A model generated the notes under the pieces. That model did not search any database. It was not told where the DNA came from and saw only the letters and a program-made list of their open reading frames with translations. Shown piece after piece: positions 1 to 8,676 of a stretch of DNA of 64,000 nt. The stretch comes from Rhizobium sp. CCGE531. Its GTDB lineage: Bacteria > Pseudomonadota > Alphaproteobacteria > Rhizobiales > Rhizobiaceae. The stretch covers positions 1 to 64,000 of the forward strand of contig NZ_CP032687.1 in NCBI RefSeq assembly GCF_003627795.1, in the 5' to 3' direction. The translations under genes were made by a program, and so were the position numbers. Positions within the stretch are counted from its first letter, which is position 1. Every line of letters starts with the position of its first letter.

Positions 1-648
1 GCTGCAAAAAGCTGATGCTGTTTGGAGACCGCAGCAAGGTGAGATCCTGGCTTGTGGTCTCCCGAGTATCGCCGATAAGCTATCAATCTAAAGTGGGGTC
101 GCTGAAAACAGCATATTCGAAGGGCCGTAGCCTCGGATGCAAAGAGCTGTGTAGCCTTCTGAACGAAATCATCCGGACATCCGCGCCGGCGGAACAACGG
201 CGCTGGAGACGCTGCTTTCGGCCGCGGGGTTCGCGGAGTGGTTTATTGATCGCAAGTTACGATCGGCTGCTTGTCGGCTGTCAGTTGTTAAGCCTGTACG
301 GCGATCCACCGTTTTGTCGACATCCCTACATTTGCACGCGCGAACCCAAAGATATCCAGCGTCGACAGCTCTTTTTACCGCAACTCGGACAACAGCCGAA
401 GAACTCGTGTTCGAAATTCATCAATGCGACCGTACGTGCCGATAACATCATGAGTCTTGCTATTGCACCAAGATGGGGTTTGAGGGCTATGCTAGTCTCA
501 TAGACGTTCCGCTTCTGGATGTGACACCCTTCGACCGGGCCAAGAAGTTGGGCGCTGCGCCTTTGGCACAGGCCGAGATCTCGCAATTTAAGAGCAGGTG
601 GCCCCGAGGCGCTTTTGAGCCCGTTGCCGCCGCTCCGGTCAATTGGCC
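1..648. other. Region without a recognisable gene
   Basis: Open frames exist on both strands, but none has a recognisable motif or a convincing ribosome site. A short open stretch on the plus strand (about 2-91) ends in a stop and could be the tail of a gene lying mostly left of the window. I could not identify it. Confidence 0.4.
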
Positions 649-852
649 TCAGAGCGGTCTGACGTTTTCCGCCTTTAACTTGCCGGTCTTCCGATCCTGA
701 CCGAGATCGTAGGAAACGGACTGTCCCTCTCTGAGATAATCGCCATATTGCAGGGCGGTGACATGCACGAAAACGTCGCCTCCTCCGCTTTCCGGCGTGA
801 TGAAACCAAAGCCTTTATCGGCGTTGAAGAACTTAACCTTGCCAGTTGGCAT
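649..852 (-). CDS. Cold-shock protein (CspA family)
   Basis: This 67-residue single-domain OB-fold protein binds single-stranded RNA or DNA and acts as an RNA chaperone. RNP1 (KGFGFITP) and RNP2 (VFVHV) are both present after the typical [10 protein letters not shown] start, and the length is normal for the family. The open frame extends upstream, but the ATG at 852 is chosen because the protein then begins at the family's usual position and a GAGGA ribosome site lies just before it. It stands alone, next to a decayed fic gene. A second, broken cold-shock gene lies at 61.1-61.4 kb. Confidence 0.93.
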   Translation of the reverse strand: MPTGKVKFFNADKGFGFITPESGGGDVFVHVTALQYGDYLREGQSVSYDLGQDRKTGKLKAENVRPL

Positions 853-992
853 AACAATCCTCGTGTCTTCGCAGTTTAGGCAGCAAACTAACGACCAGCC
901 ACAGCAAGAATCAAGCCAGTCTGCTTCCGCCGAGTGATGTCGCGCTCTTTGGATAGAGTGGACGAAAGGCCGTGCCCCAGCCGTTGTTTCTA

Positions 993-1514
993 TCACTCTG
1001 GCTCCGGCAGGTTTAAGGTGTAACGCGTATGTCGGCGTTCACCGCTGCGGTTCATTGCCCCCTTCTCCACCATATCATGAAGGTCTCGAGTCGCCGTTGC
1101 CCGGGAAGCCCCTGTGATCGAGATGTAATTTTCCGCGCTCAGGCCACCTTTGAAGCCTTCAATCCCTTCGCGGAACATGCGGGAGATCGCCTTGGCGATT
1201 GTTGAACTGGTCGCGGAACCGTTCATAGAACTTTGCCTTGCGGATATAAAACGCAACGCGCGTGAGAGTCGTCTGCTGCGCATCGAGAATGGTTTGCAAG
1301 AAGTAGAGTAGATGAGCCTTTCGATTATATCGAGCTTACGCTGATTTGTTTCGAGCTCTCCGTAATAAGCCTTGCGGCTCCTTTTGATCGTATATGCAAG
1401 CGAGATCAGGCTCGGTTGCCCGATGTTTTGCGCGAGCGACTTTTGAGGGCCGAACAAGCAGCCCAGCAGGTCGCCGCGCTGAAGAAAGATCGTGACGAGC
1501 CGGCATACCATCAT
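993..1514 (-). pseudogene. Decayed Fic-family protein, C-terminal part
   Basis: The open frame matches the C-terminal half of DUF4172-type Fic proteins. It has the segment after the catalytic loop (KSLAQNIGQPSLISLAYTI, then RKAYYGELE), and at its end the winged-helix part (GFKGGLSAENY, ITGASRATATRDL, VEKGA). Between about 1180 and 1320 the family-like sequence moves to another frame (LYFLQTILDAQQ, YIRKAKFYERFRDQFN) and then returns, so two compensating indels lie inside. The catalytic HPFxDGNGR loop is missing upstream. The protein should therefore be unable to AMPylate targets. It is a remnant, not an expressed gene. Confidence 0.75.
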
Positions 1515-1730
1515 GCGGGTTCGAGACGAGAAACCACCTCGGTCGTTGGCAGAAGGAACAATGATGACCGGCTACACCATTGAACCGGACGGGCGTCAGG
1601 TGGAGGAGGAAATCCACCTTGGCGGGGTTGGCCGAACAGGTCGTGGCAAGCACGGATTGGAAGGAGATCTCCGCCGGGAAAGGAAGCTCGCGGGGCAAAA
1701 AGCGCGGGCGCTCCCTTATGAATCAGCTAC

Positions 1731-2648
1731 TCAAGGACGAACTAACCCGAAGCGATGTGCCTCGTCCAACAGCGCCCTAACGGAAGAGGGCTGCCACCTC
1801 CTGCCACCACGCGCCGGCCGTTCCCCCATCTGATCCAGTTGCGCGGCAATGTCGCGCAGCGACAAACTGGGGTCGGCGATGGTGATCGCGGCGACCAACT
1901 TCATCAAATGATCTTCGGGCGCGCGGCGCGGTGAGCGGGCCAGCAGCTCTGGCTCTGCAAGCTTCTCACGAACCATCCGATGCACCGCGCGGCGTAATCG
2001 TTCGACCGTCCAGTGATGACCGCGACGGTTAAGGACGCGCACGACGTTGTCCCAACTATGCTGTGGCCTGAGCTGCCTCACGGTCGGCAGCCAGGTCTGT
2101 GCCGACGAAATCAGTTCGTCGAGATAAAGTTTCTCGCGTGCTTTCGACACCGCCTTGATCGCCTCCGGTCGGCGCTCGCGCAGACCGGGATGTCCGGGAA
2201 GCTTCCCTCTGGCTTTCGCAGCCTTGATGCCAGCTTTGGTTCGTTCGGCGATCAGGGCGCGCTCAAGCTGGGCGACGGCGCCGAGCACCTGCAAGGAAAA
2301 CATTCCCTGCGGCGTGGACGTATCGATCGGATCGCGCAGCGAGCGGAAATGAACTCCGCGCTTTTCGAGGTCTTCAATCACGTGAAGCAGATGGCTGACT
2401 GATCGGGCCAAGCGATCGAGACGAACGACGACTAGCACGTCGCCAGAGGTGAGATCCTTCAGCACTTTGGTGAGCACCGGTCTTGTGCGGGATAACCCGG
2501 ATCCGTGCTCCTGATGAATGCGATCGCAGCCGGCGGCGCGCAACTCATCGACCTGGGCATCGTTGAGCTGATCGTCAGTCGAAACCCGGGCGTATCCGAT
2601 CAGCCGGGGCCGCGGAGAGGGGGAGCTGGCGATTGCAACCTGGGGCAT
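1731..2648 (-). CDS. Serine recombinase (resolvase/invertase family)
   Basis: A site-specific recombinase of 305 residues. The N-terminal catalytic domain carries YARVST with the nucleophile at Ser23 and the RLDRLARS motif near residues 76-83. A long helical region and helix-turn-helix-like C-terminal part follow. It is longer than Tn3-type resolvases (about 185 residues), like the roughly 300-residue recombinases common on rhizobial plasmids. The ATG at 2648 is chosen because the catalytic domain begins a few residues later; the open frame runs about 55 codons further upstream without homology. It lies between the fic remnant and the IS66 pair. No obvious res site was seen. Confidence 0.9.
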   Translation of the reverse strand: MPQVAIASSPSPRPRLIGYARVSTDDQLNDAQVDELRAAGCDRIHQEHGSGLSRTRPVLTKVLKDLTSGDVLVVVRLDRLARSVSHLLHVIEDLEKRGVHFRSLRDPIDTSTPQGMFSLQVLGAVAQLERALIAERTKAGIKAAKARGKLPGHPGLRERRPEAIKAVSKAREKLYLDELISSAQTWLPTVRQLRPQHSWDNVVRVLNRRGHHWTVERLRRAVHRMVREKLAEPELLARSPRRAPEDHLMKLVAAITIADPSLSLRDIAAQLDQMGERPARGGRRWQPSSVRALLDEAHRFGLVRP

Positions 2649-3170
2649 TCGTTCTGGCTCTTTTTTGATGGCCTTTGTACAGATAATGAATGCATGAGAA
2701 AATGGGGATTTGCAAGCGTGTTTTATGACAAAAATGGGAGGCGATAGAGAGCGTTCTATGACGTGAGGCAGGCATCGACCCATCGCCGCCCGAGAACGCA
2801 CGTCAGCGGGCATCTATGGCGAAAACGCAGGGAAATCGGCTATTTCGGAAGAGGTCGCTCCGGCTCCGGCTTTTTGATGAGGTTCTGACGCCGAGAGGCG
2901 GTCGGGGAGGGGAAGAGCTCGACCGGTTCAGCACGCGTTATTTCCGCTCAATCAGGCAGAATTTCCAGCGACCCAAAATGAAAAGCCCTCAAGGGGCCCG
3001 GATTTGCGGCTTTTCCGCCAATTCTCACGGACAAATACGCTATCTCTTGCCGCCAAAAACCATCACCTATCGATACGCAGTACTTATCGGAAGTGAGGCA
3101 TGGCCTGGAGCATCCTACCCAGTGCCAGACGCTAACTATGAGATAGCGTCCGTTTAACGAATCATTTACC
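2649..3170. other. Intergenic region between recombinase and DUF1612 gene
   Basis: This divergent spacer should hold the promoters of the recombinase (leftward) and of the interrupted DUF1612 gene (rightward). Open frames here have no recognisable motif. I see no clear -35/-10 pair or repeat that I would defend. Confidence 0.4.
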
Positions 3171-3224
3171 ATGAATTCAATGCGTTACGATTTGGTCACT
3201 TTGCCCCTGAACAGCCTGCTGCGG
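3171..3224 (+). pseudogene. 5' fragment of DUF1612 gene, split by IS66 elements
   Basis: Eighteen codons beginning ATG AAT TCA ATG and ending CTG CTG CGG give MNSMRYDLVTLPLNSLLR. The next base starts an IS66-family terminal repeat. The same CTGCTGCGG occurs at 7411-7419, where the frame continues into PISDAASSLSRLDER, the normal N-terminal region of DUF1612/RHE_PE00001-type proteins. This is the original start of the gene at 7369-8499. Removing both elements and two repeat copies restores a 377-residue frame. Confidence 0.8.
3216..3224. repeat. IS66 target repeat, copy 1 of 3
   Basis: CTGCTGCGG immediately precedes the left end of the first IS66 element. Identical copies sit at 5106-5114 and 7411-7419. 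IS66-family elements normally duplicate 8 bp, so the inner TGCTGCGG is the likely duplication and the extra C may be chance or part of an end. Confidence 0.8.
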
Positions 3225-5105
3225 GTACGTGGGGCAGATTTGGTGGCGGTGCCGGTTCATTGGGCAACGGTGGTGGCGCAGTCGAGCCGAAGCGGCCCCG
3301 GGTGTTCAAGCCCGAGCGAGAATGATCGCTGACAGGGGCGGAACCGGTTGGCCGATGTTGCCAATACCAAGCCGGTCACCGAGATAGTGGTAAAAGGACA
3401 GCCCAAGCTTCTGGCAGGTCTTCATAAGACCAAGCATGACGTCGCGCGCAACACGGCCGTCGCGGCTCATCGTGCCGCCGGAGATTTTTCGCTTCGTGAC
3501 AAAACTCCGCAGATCATTTTCGGATGCATTGGTGTGCAGCGGAATCTCGGGATGATCGAGCACCTTCAGCAGCTCGGTCTTCCTTCGATGCAGCCGCTCA
3601 AGCAGCTTGTCGAGTGCCTCATAACCGGTGCGCAGGCTGAAGATTCGGTCAAACCGTCGTCGGAAGGCCGGAACGGCCCGCGGTGAAGGGTTCTGCTTGT
3701 AGGCTTTCAGCGCCTTGTAGAAACGCCAGACGAGATCGCGGGCCATGGTGAGCGACCGCTCCTCTTTTGCGGTTCCTGGCATCAGCTTTTGCAGAAGACG
3801 TTCGGCATGAACCCAGCACAGCGCGTGATTGCCGACGCGGAACTGGCCGGCGTCGTCGGACACGATCACCGTGTTGCCCATCAGGCCGTGGTGACGGATA
3901 GAACCCCACAGGCCGGCCTCGGCATGCGTGCCGATCTCCTGCCGGTCGAAGATGTCGATACCCTTGTCGGCCAGATGCGCCATGAACGGCACCTGGTTGC
4001 AGAAGCGCTGCGGTTCAAGAGCGCGAAGTCCGGCAGTAATGGCCGCATCCGCACGGCGTTCTTTCAGATAATCGAACGCGGCATCGTTGAGCACATAATC
4101 CTGGTAATTGCCGCGCAGTAGCGACAGGAAATTCAGGCGGGACTTCGATTTTGTGGTGCGAAAGACAGTAAAATTCGGGCCGCCGATGTGTGTGGCGTAA
4201 CAGTTATTATGGCAATGTCGGGCGCCGGTGTCGTCGACGGTGACATAAGACGACGACACCAGACCGGCATGCAGCACCGCCGCGTCCTCGGCAACAAAGC
4301 CATCCAGCTGCTGGGTCAAAAGCCGGACGATCTGGCGTTTTGAGATGTCGAGACCAATGTCATTGAGCAATGTCGTCAGACGCGCGGTCGTTACCTGCCC
4401 TTGTGCATGGAGCATCAGGCAAAGCCGCCTGAGGTTGGTGCCATAGCCGCCGATGATCCCCGCCGGCAAGGGTGCCAGCACCGTCTTTCCATCCGGCGTT
4501 ACCCAGCATTCGCGACGGTAATGCACGAGCTCCGCCTTGAGCACCAGGTCGCGAACATAGACGCTTTTGTATCCTTTGAAGCGCGACCCGGCCGGAGCAT
4601 CGACGCGCAGGATCTCCTGTCGGCTCACCCGCTTGACATCCAACTTTGGGCCGCGTGGTTTCTTCTTTGTCTGGGCTTTGACAGCGGATTTGGCATCCGT
4701 CGCCTTGTCCATACCGGAGGAGCGAAACGGCGGGCGCGGCGGCAGGTTTTTCAATCGCGCGATCTCGTCGCGCAGCAACTGGTTGTCGAGTTTCAGGCGG
4801 GTGTTCTCGAGCCGAAGGGCGGCGTTTTCCTCGCGCAGCTGGACGGTCTCGGCCTCAAGCTTCGCAAGCCGGGCTTCCGCCTGCTGCGACCGCTCCAACA
4901 GACCGGACACAAGACTGCGCAACGCATTCAGCGACAGCGTGTCGGCATGCTCGGGGGAGGGGAGCCGTTTCGTCATGACAGAATCGAATCATGATTTGCC
5001 CCGGCAGGAGAATCCCCAGGCCATAAATCAATTCTCAAAACGCCGGGTTATGCACACTTCTATGCTCGCTCACCGAAACGCTGCCACCGATTTTGCCCCA
5101 CGTAC
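3225..5105 (-). mobile_element. IS66-family element 1 (ISBst12-like, single transposase gene)
   Basis: About 1.88 kb, bounded by imperfect inverted ends. The left end starts GTACGTGGGGCA and the right end is ...TGCCCCACGTAC; roughly 20 of the first 23 bases match. The element contains only a tnpC-type gene. The tnpA and tnpB accessory genes of classical IS66 are absent, as in the ISBst12 subgroup. It abuts a second, related element with only the 9-bp repeat between them. Confidence 0.8.
3306..4976 (-). CDS. tnpC: IS66-family transposase TnpC (element 1)
   Basis: A 556-residue DDE transposase. It starts with a leucine-zipper-like coiled coil (about 15-78) followed by a basic, proline-rich linker. 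The catalytic positions are visible as VTVDDTGARH, the SDDAGQFRVGNHALCWVH segment and TNASENDLRSFVTKRKIS. The length is typical for the family and the frame is intact, so it may be active. It is about four-fifths identical, by eye, to the transposase of element 2. The divergence shows the two are separate elements, not a recent tandem duplication. Confidence 0.95.
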   Translation of the reverse strand: MTKRLPSPEHADTLSLNALRSLVSGLLERSQQAEARLAKLEAETVQLREENAALRLENTRLKLDNQLLRDEIARLKNLPPRPPFRSSGMDKATDAKSAVKAQTKKKPRGPKLDVKRVSRQEILRVDAPAGSRFKGYKSVYVRDLVLKAELVHYRRECWVTPDGKTVLAPLPAGIIGGYGTNLRRLCLMLHAQGQVTTARLTTLLNDIGLDISKRQIVRLLTQQLDGFVAEDAAVLHAGLVSSSYVTVDDTGARHCHNNCYATHIGGPNFTVFRTTKSKSRLNFLSLLRGNYQDYVLNDAAFDYLKERRADAAITAGLRALEPQRFCNQVPFMAHLADKGIDIFDRQEIGTHAEAGLWGSIRHHGLMGNTVIVSDDAGQFRVGNHALCWVHAERLLQKLMPGTAKEERSLTMARDLVWRFYKALKAYKQNPSPRAVPAFRRRFDRIFSLRTGYEALDKLLERLHRRKTELLKVLDHPEIPLHTNASENDLRSFVTKRKISGGTMSRDGRVARDVMLGLMKTCQKLGLSFYHYLGDRLGIGNIGQPVPPLSAIILARA

Positions 5106-5114
5106 CTGCTGCGG
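5106..5114. repeat. IS66 target repeat, copy 2 of 3
   Basis: CTGCTGCGG forms the whole junction between the right end of element 1 and the left end of element 2 (GTAAAAGGGGC). A single shared repeat means one element inserted exactly at the repeat flanking the other. Confidence 0.8.
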
Positions 5115-5236
5115 GTAAAAGGGGCTGATTTGTGGGCGCTGCTGAAGCGCTGGGCAATTGTGCCGTTGATGCTCTTCTACCATAATCGGTGTCGGAGCAT
5201 AAGACGCGATCAGGATGAGAGACGGGGAGCAGCACA

Positions 5237-5575
5237 ATGGGCGGGATCGATATCGAGGGGCTCGACGAAGCAACGCTGATGGAACTGCATGGACGCATCG
5301 TCGAGCGGCTCCACTTCCTGCATCAGCAAAAGACCGCGGCTGCCCTGCAAGAGATCAAGATCGGCAGCGGCGTAACGTTCGAAGGGCCGGATGGAAGAGC
5401 GATCAGGGGCATCGTCATCCGACGCAATCGCAAGACGGTGACGGTTCATACCGACGATGAGAAGCACTGGAATGTCTCGCCGTCATTGCTGACGCTTGTG
5501 GGCCGCCATGGTCTCGATGGAGAGGCGTCCAAAGACGGCCGTGTCGTGCCGTTTACGAAGCCCGGCACCAGATAG
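5237..5575 (+). CDS. Small protein carried by IS66 element 2
   Basis: A 112-residue protein of unknown function. The N-terminal 40 residues are helical and charged. The middle (IKIGSGVTFEGPDG, IRGIVIRRNRKTVTVHT) has the alternating hydrophobic pattern of a small beta-barrel of SH3/KOW type. It lies inside element 2, before and convergent with tnpC, and has no counterpart in element 1. It could be a passenger or a transposition accessory protein. It does not resemble TnpA or TnpB. An AGCAGC-rich stretch upstream of the ATG offers only a weak ribosome site (GGGGAGCAGCACA). Confidence 0.65.
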   Translation: MGGIDIEGLDEATLMELHGRIVERLHFLHQQKTAAALQEIKIGSGVTFEGPDGRAIRGIVIRRNRKTVTVHTDDEKHWNVSPSLLTLVGRHGLDGEASKDGRVVPFTKPGTR

Positions 5576-5581
5576 CAGCAC

Positions 5582-7282
5582 TCAGGCTTTTGCGGCGACA
5601 AGGCCTGCCAGCGGCGGGATGGCCTGGCCGCAGTGCGACGCGATCATGGCAGGCGATGACGCTGGGATGCCGAACCGGTCGCCGAGATAGTGGTAAAAGG
5701 ACAGTCCGAGCTTTTGGCAGGTCTTCATCAGACCGAGCATGGTGTCGCGCGCAACACGGCCGTCCCGGCTCATCGTACCGCCGGAGATTTTTCGCTTGGT
5801 GACGAAACTGCGCAGATCATTCTCTGACGCGTTGGTGTGTAACGGGATTTCTGGTCGCTCGAGCACGCGCAGCAGTTCGGCTTTGCGGCGGTGCAACCGC
5901 ACCAGCAATGCGTCGAGGGCATCATAGCCGGTACGCAGGGTAAAGATCCTGTCGAACCGTCGTCGGAAGCCCGGGATTGCCTGTGATAAAGGCTTTTGTT
6001 TCCAGACCTTCAGCATCTTGTAGAATCGCCAGACGAGATCGCGGATAAGCGCGACCGATCGCGCCTCCTTTGGCTTTGCCGGCATCAGCTTTTGCAGAAG
6101 GCGCTCGCTATGGACCCAGCACAGGGCATGATTGCCAACCCGGAACTGTCCGGCATCGTCGGAGACAATCACCATGTCGCCCAGAAGACCGTGATGGCGG
6201 ATGGAACCCCAGAGACCGGCTTCGGCCAGGACCCCGATCCCCTGCCTGTCGAAAATATCGATGCCCTTGCCGGCCAAATATTCCAGGAATGGTACCTGAT
6301 TGCAGAAGCCTTGCAGCTCGAAAGTGCGCAGTCTGGCAACGAGGCCTGGATCGCCACGGCGCTCTTCCAGATAGTCGAACGCTGCGTCATTGAGGACATA
6401 GTCCTGGTAGTTGCCGCGCAGCAGCGACAGGAAGTTCAGTCGCGATTTCGATTTCGTCGTTCGGAAGACGGTAAAATGCTCACCCCCGATTTGGGTGGTG
6501 TAAAAATTATCATGAGCATGGCGGGCACCGGTGTCGTCGACCGTGACATAAGTGGACGACACCAGGCCGGCATGCAGCACCGCCGCGTCCTCGGCAACAA
6601 ACCCATCCAGCTCTTTGGTCAGAAGGCGAACGACCTGGCGTTTCGAGATCTCGATGCCGATATCATTTAGCAACGTCATCAGCCGCCCCGTCGTCACTTG
6701 CCCCTGCGCGTGCAACATCAGGCAGAGCCGCCGGAGGTTCGGTCCGTAGCCGCCCATAATTCCCGTCGGCAACGGTGCGATCACCGTCTTCCCATCAGGT
6801 GTGATCCAGCACTCGCGGCGATAATGCACGAGCTCGGCCGACAGCACCAATTCCCGCACGAAACAACCTTTATAGCCTTTGAACCGCGAACCGGCCGGAA
6901 TGGTTGCACGTAAAATCTCTTCCCGGCTGACCCGCTTCACATCGAGCTTCGGGCCGCGCGGCTTCTTCTTGCTCGCCTGTTTGTCGCCGGATTTGATATC
7001 AGTTGCCTTGTCCATGCCGGACGGGCGAAACGGCGGTCGCGGCGGCAAGCTCTTCAGTCGGGCGATCTCGTCGCGCAGCAGTTGGTTTTCGACCTTCAGG
7101 CGGGTGTTTTCCAGGCGGAGCTCCGCGTTTTCTGCGCGAAGGGCTACGTTCTCGGATTCAAGTTTCGCGAGGCGAACTTCAGCCTGTTCAGCTCGTTCCA
7201 GCAGACCAGTCACCAAACTTCGCAACGCCTTCAGTGAAAGCGTATCGGCATGCTCAGGTGAGGGGAGCCGTCTCTTTGCCAT
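5582..7282 (-). CDS. tnpC: IS66-family transposase TnpC (element 2)
   Basis: A 566-residue transposase of the same group as that at 3306-4976: N-terminal coiled coil, VTVDDTGARH, SDDAGQFRVGNHALCWVH and TNASENDLRSFVTKRKIS. The ATG at 7282 (MAKRRLPSPEHAD) is chosen by alignment with the other copy. The open frame extends 26 codons further, to 7360, but that part has no counterpart. The end differs from copy 1 (GIPASSPAM, then AGLVAAKA). The frame is intact. It converges on the small passenger gene, only 6 bp away. Confidence 0.95.
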   Translation of the reverse strand: MAKRRLPSPEHADTLSLKALRSLVTGLLERAEQAEVRLAKLESENVALRAENAELRLENTRLKVENQLLRDEIARLKSLPPRPPFRPSGMDKATDIKSGDKQASKKKPRGPKLDVKRVSREEILRATIPAGSRFKGYKGCFVRELVLSAELVHYRRECWITPDGKTVIAPLPTGIMGGYGPNLRRLCLMLHAQGQVTTGRLMTLLNDIGIEISKRQVVRLLTKELDGFVAEDAAVLHAGLVSSTYVTVDDTGARHAHDNFYTTQIGGEHFTVFRTTKSKSRLNFLSLLRGNYQDYVLNDAAFDYLEERRGDPGLVARLRTFELQGFCNQVPFLEYLAGKGIDIFDRQGIGVLAEAGLWGSIRHHGLLGDMVIVSDDAGQFRVGNHALCWVHSERLLQKLMPAKPKEARSVALIRDLVWRFYKMLKVWKQKPLSQAIPGFRRRFDRIFTLRTGYDALDALLVRLHRRKAELLRVLERPEIPLHTNASENDLRSFVTKRKISGGTMSRDGRVARDTMLGLMKTCQKLGLSFYHYLGDRFGIPASSPAMIASHCGQAIPPLAGLVAAKA

Positions 7283-7368
7283 GTCGAGACTGAATCTGAT
7301 TTGCTCCGCCCGCGGAATCCCAACGCTGGAAATCAACTCGCAGACCAAGCCCTTATGCACACTTCTCT

Positions 7369-8499
7369 ATGCCCTTCGGAGAGAGCCCGCCAACCAAAAT
7401 GCCCCACTTACTGCTGCGGCCAATTTCGGACGCCGCATCTTCTCTGTCACGTCTCGACGAGCGCATCGCCCGATCAATGGTCGGTCCGGGCTGGATCGAG
7501 CGAGCCCATTTTAGCGACGCGTGCGCCTCGTTGTGGATCGATGGCGAGCTCGTCCATCTCGAGGACCTGGTGCTCCACGACGCCCACCTCGACGTCCGTG
7601 CCCCGACCCATGAGCTGACCATCGCCATCGACGTGCTGCGCAGCCGCCGGCGGATCGCCGGGCAGCCCGCCGCCTGGGCACTGAGCCCTGAGGGGATCAG
7701 GATACTCCGCAGTCATGGAGACGATATGACACCTGGGACTGGTGCGCGAGGCAGCGCCGAGGTCGCCTCTGGGCAACCGGCCGCGATTGCGCCGAGCGAG
7801 GAGGGGCCGGACATTTCCGATCCACTCGCTGTTGAGATTGCCGCGATGGACGCGGTCTTGGCCAGGTCGGATGCGGCGCTGACAAAGGCAAGGGCGCCGG
7901 GGCCAATTGCCGCCCTCGAAAAGGATGCGCTGGTCTACGATCTTGACTGGGACGAGGACGAGCGGCTGGAGGAATGGCGGGTCGTGGTGGACGGGACCGA
8001 AGGCCTGCCGCCGGTATTGCGCGCGGCGCTGTTGCTCGATGCCTGGAACGAGCTGCAGGTCCTGCAGCATGCCTCGTGGCTTGGCCGCCTGCTCGCCGCG
8101 GAGACGCTGCGGGAAGAGGGTCTGACGACGACGGCGCATCTGGCCGCGGTCAATCTCGGTCTCAAATCGATTGCCGTCGAGCGTCGCCGGCATCGCACGC
8201 GCGACACCCGGCTGCTGGCGATCGTCAACGGGATCATTGCGGCCGCCGAATTCGGGCTCAGGGAGCACGACCGGCTGGCGCTGGCGCGGACGATGCTGGA
8301 GCGGCGCCTGGTCGGCCGGCGCTCATCCTCAAATCTGCCGGGTCTGATCGAGCTCGTTATGTCGCGGCCACTGGTCTCGGCCGGGATGGTTGCCGAAACG
8401 CTCGGGGTGACGCCGCGGGCGGCGCTCCGGATCGTTGAGGAACTAGGTTTGCGCGAGATGACCGGGAGGGGGAGGTTTCGTGCCTGGGGGGTGATATAA
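7369..8499 (+). CDS. DUF1612 / RHE_PE00001-type helix-turn-helix protein, IS-disrupted 5' end
   Basis: The main part of a gene typical of rhizobial plasmids. The DUF1612 region contains WIERAHFSDACASLW, GELVHLEDLVLHDA and VRAPTHELT. The C-terminal end has a helix-turn-helix (SAGMVAETLGVTPRAALRIVEEL). The native start is at 3171; the two IS66 elements separate it from codon 19 at 7420. As sequenced, the frame runs back into the end of element 2 and meets ATGs at 7369 and 7399, so the element could supply 17 or 7 substitute residues. Neither ATG has a good ribosome site. Function is unknown; DNA binding is inferred from the helix-turn-helix. Nothing after codon 18 is broken. Confidence 0.8.
   Translation: MPFGESPPTKMPHLLLRPISDAASSLSRLDERIARSMVGPGWIERAHFSDACASLWIDGELVHLEDLVLHDAHLDVRAPTHELTIAIDVLRSRRRIAGQPAAWALSPEGIRILRSHGDDMTPGTGARGSAEVASGQPAAIAPSEEGPDISDPLAVEIAAMDAVLARSDAALTKARAPGPIAALEKDALVYDLDWDEDERLEEWRVVVDGTEGLPPVLRAALLLDAWNELQVLQHASWLGRLLAAETLREEGLTTTAHLAAVNLGLKSIAVERRRHRTRDTRLLAIVNGIIAAAEFGLREHDRLALARTMLERRLVGRRSSSNLPGLIELVMSRPLVSAGMVAETLGVTPRAALRIVEELGLREMTGRGRFRAWGVI
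7411..7419. repeat. IS66 target repeat, copy 3 of 3
   Basis: CTGCTGCGG at the right end of element 2. It is in the reading frame of the DUF1612 gene (codons Leu-Leu-Arg), as is copy 1, which confirms it as the original target sequence. Confidence 0.8.
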
Positions 8500-8654
8500 T
8501 GCCCACGCCCCTTTTTGCGGCGGTAGTGGGTCCGCGAGATCCTGGTGCCAAGCGTGCATGTCGCACCTTTGCTGGGCAGAAGCGACTTGTTGTTAAATTG
8601 ACGCCAACACTTTCAAATTCGGCTTTCTCAACCCTCAAGTCAGGCTCTACGGGT

Positions 8655-8676
8655 ATCACCAAATCCGTTTGGTGAT
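8655..8676 (+). promoter_or_regulatory. Perfect inverted repeat at the start of the double-Mrr gene
   Basis: ATCACCAAA (8655-8663), loop TCCG, then TTTGGTGAT (8668-8676). The only plausible starts of the gene, TTG 8669 and GTG 8672, lie within the right arm. A hairpin in the mRNA would hide the start; as DNA it could be an operator. There is no ATG in frame nearby, which makes the arrangement unusual. Confidence 0.5.

Larger units (their letters stand above)
5115..7411 (-). mobile_element. IS66-family element 2 (ISBst12-like, with passenger gene)
   Basis: About 2.3 kb. The left end reads GTAAAAGGGGCTGATTTG; the right end, read inward, is GTAAGTGGGGCATTTTGG. About 17 of 24 bases match, weaker than in element 1. 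It carries a tnpC gene on the minus strand and a small plus-strand gene at 5237-5575. It is inserted in the DUF1612 gene, with the target repeat on both sides. The last base may belong to either the element or the repeat. Confidence 0.75.

Noticed and set aside
4401..4994. Long plus-strand open frames within the IS66 transposase genes
   Set aside because: They are antisense shadows of GC-rich tnpC genes; the minus-strand frames carry the transposase motifs.
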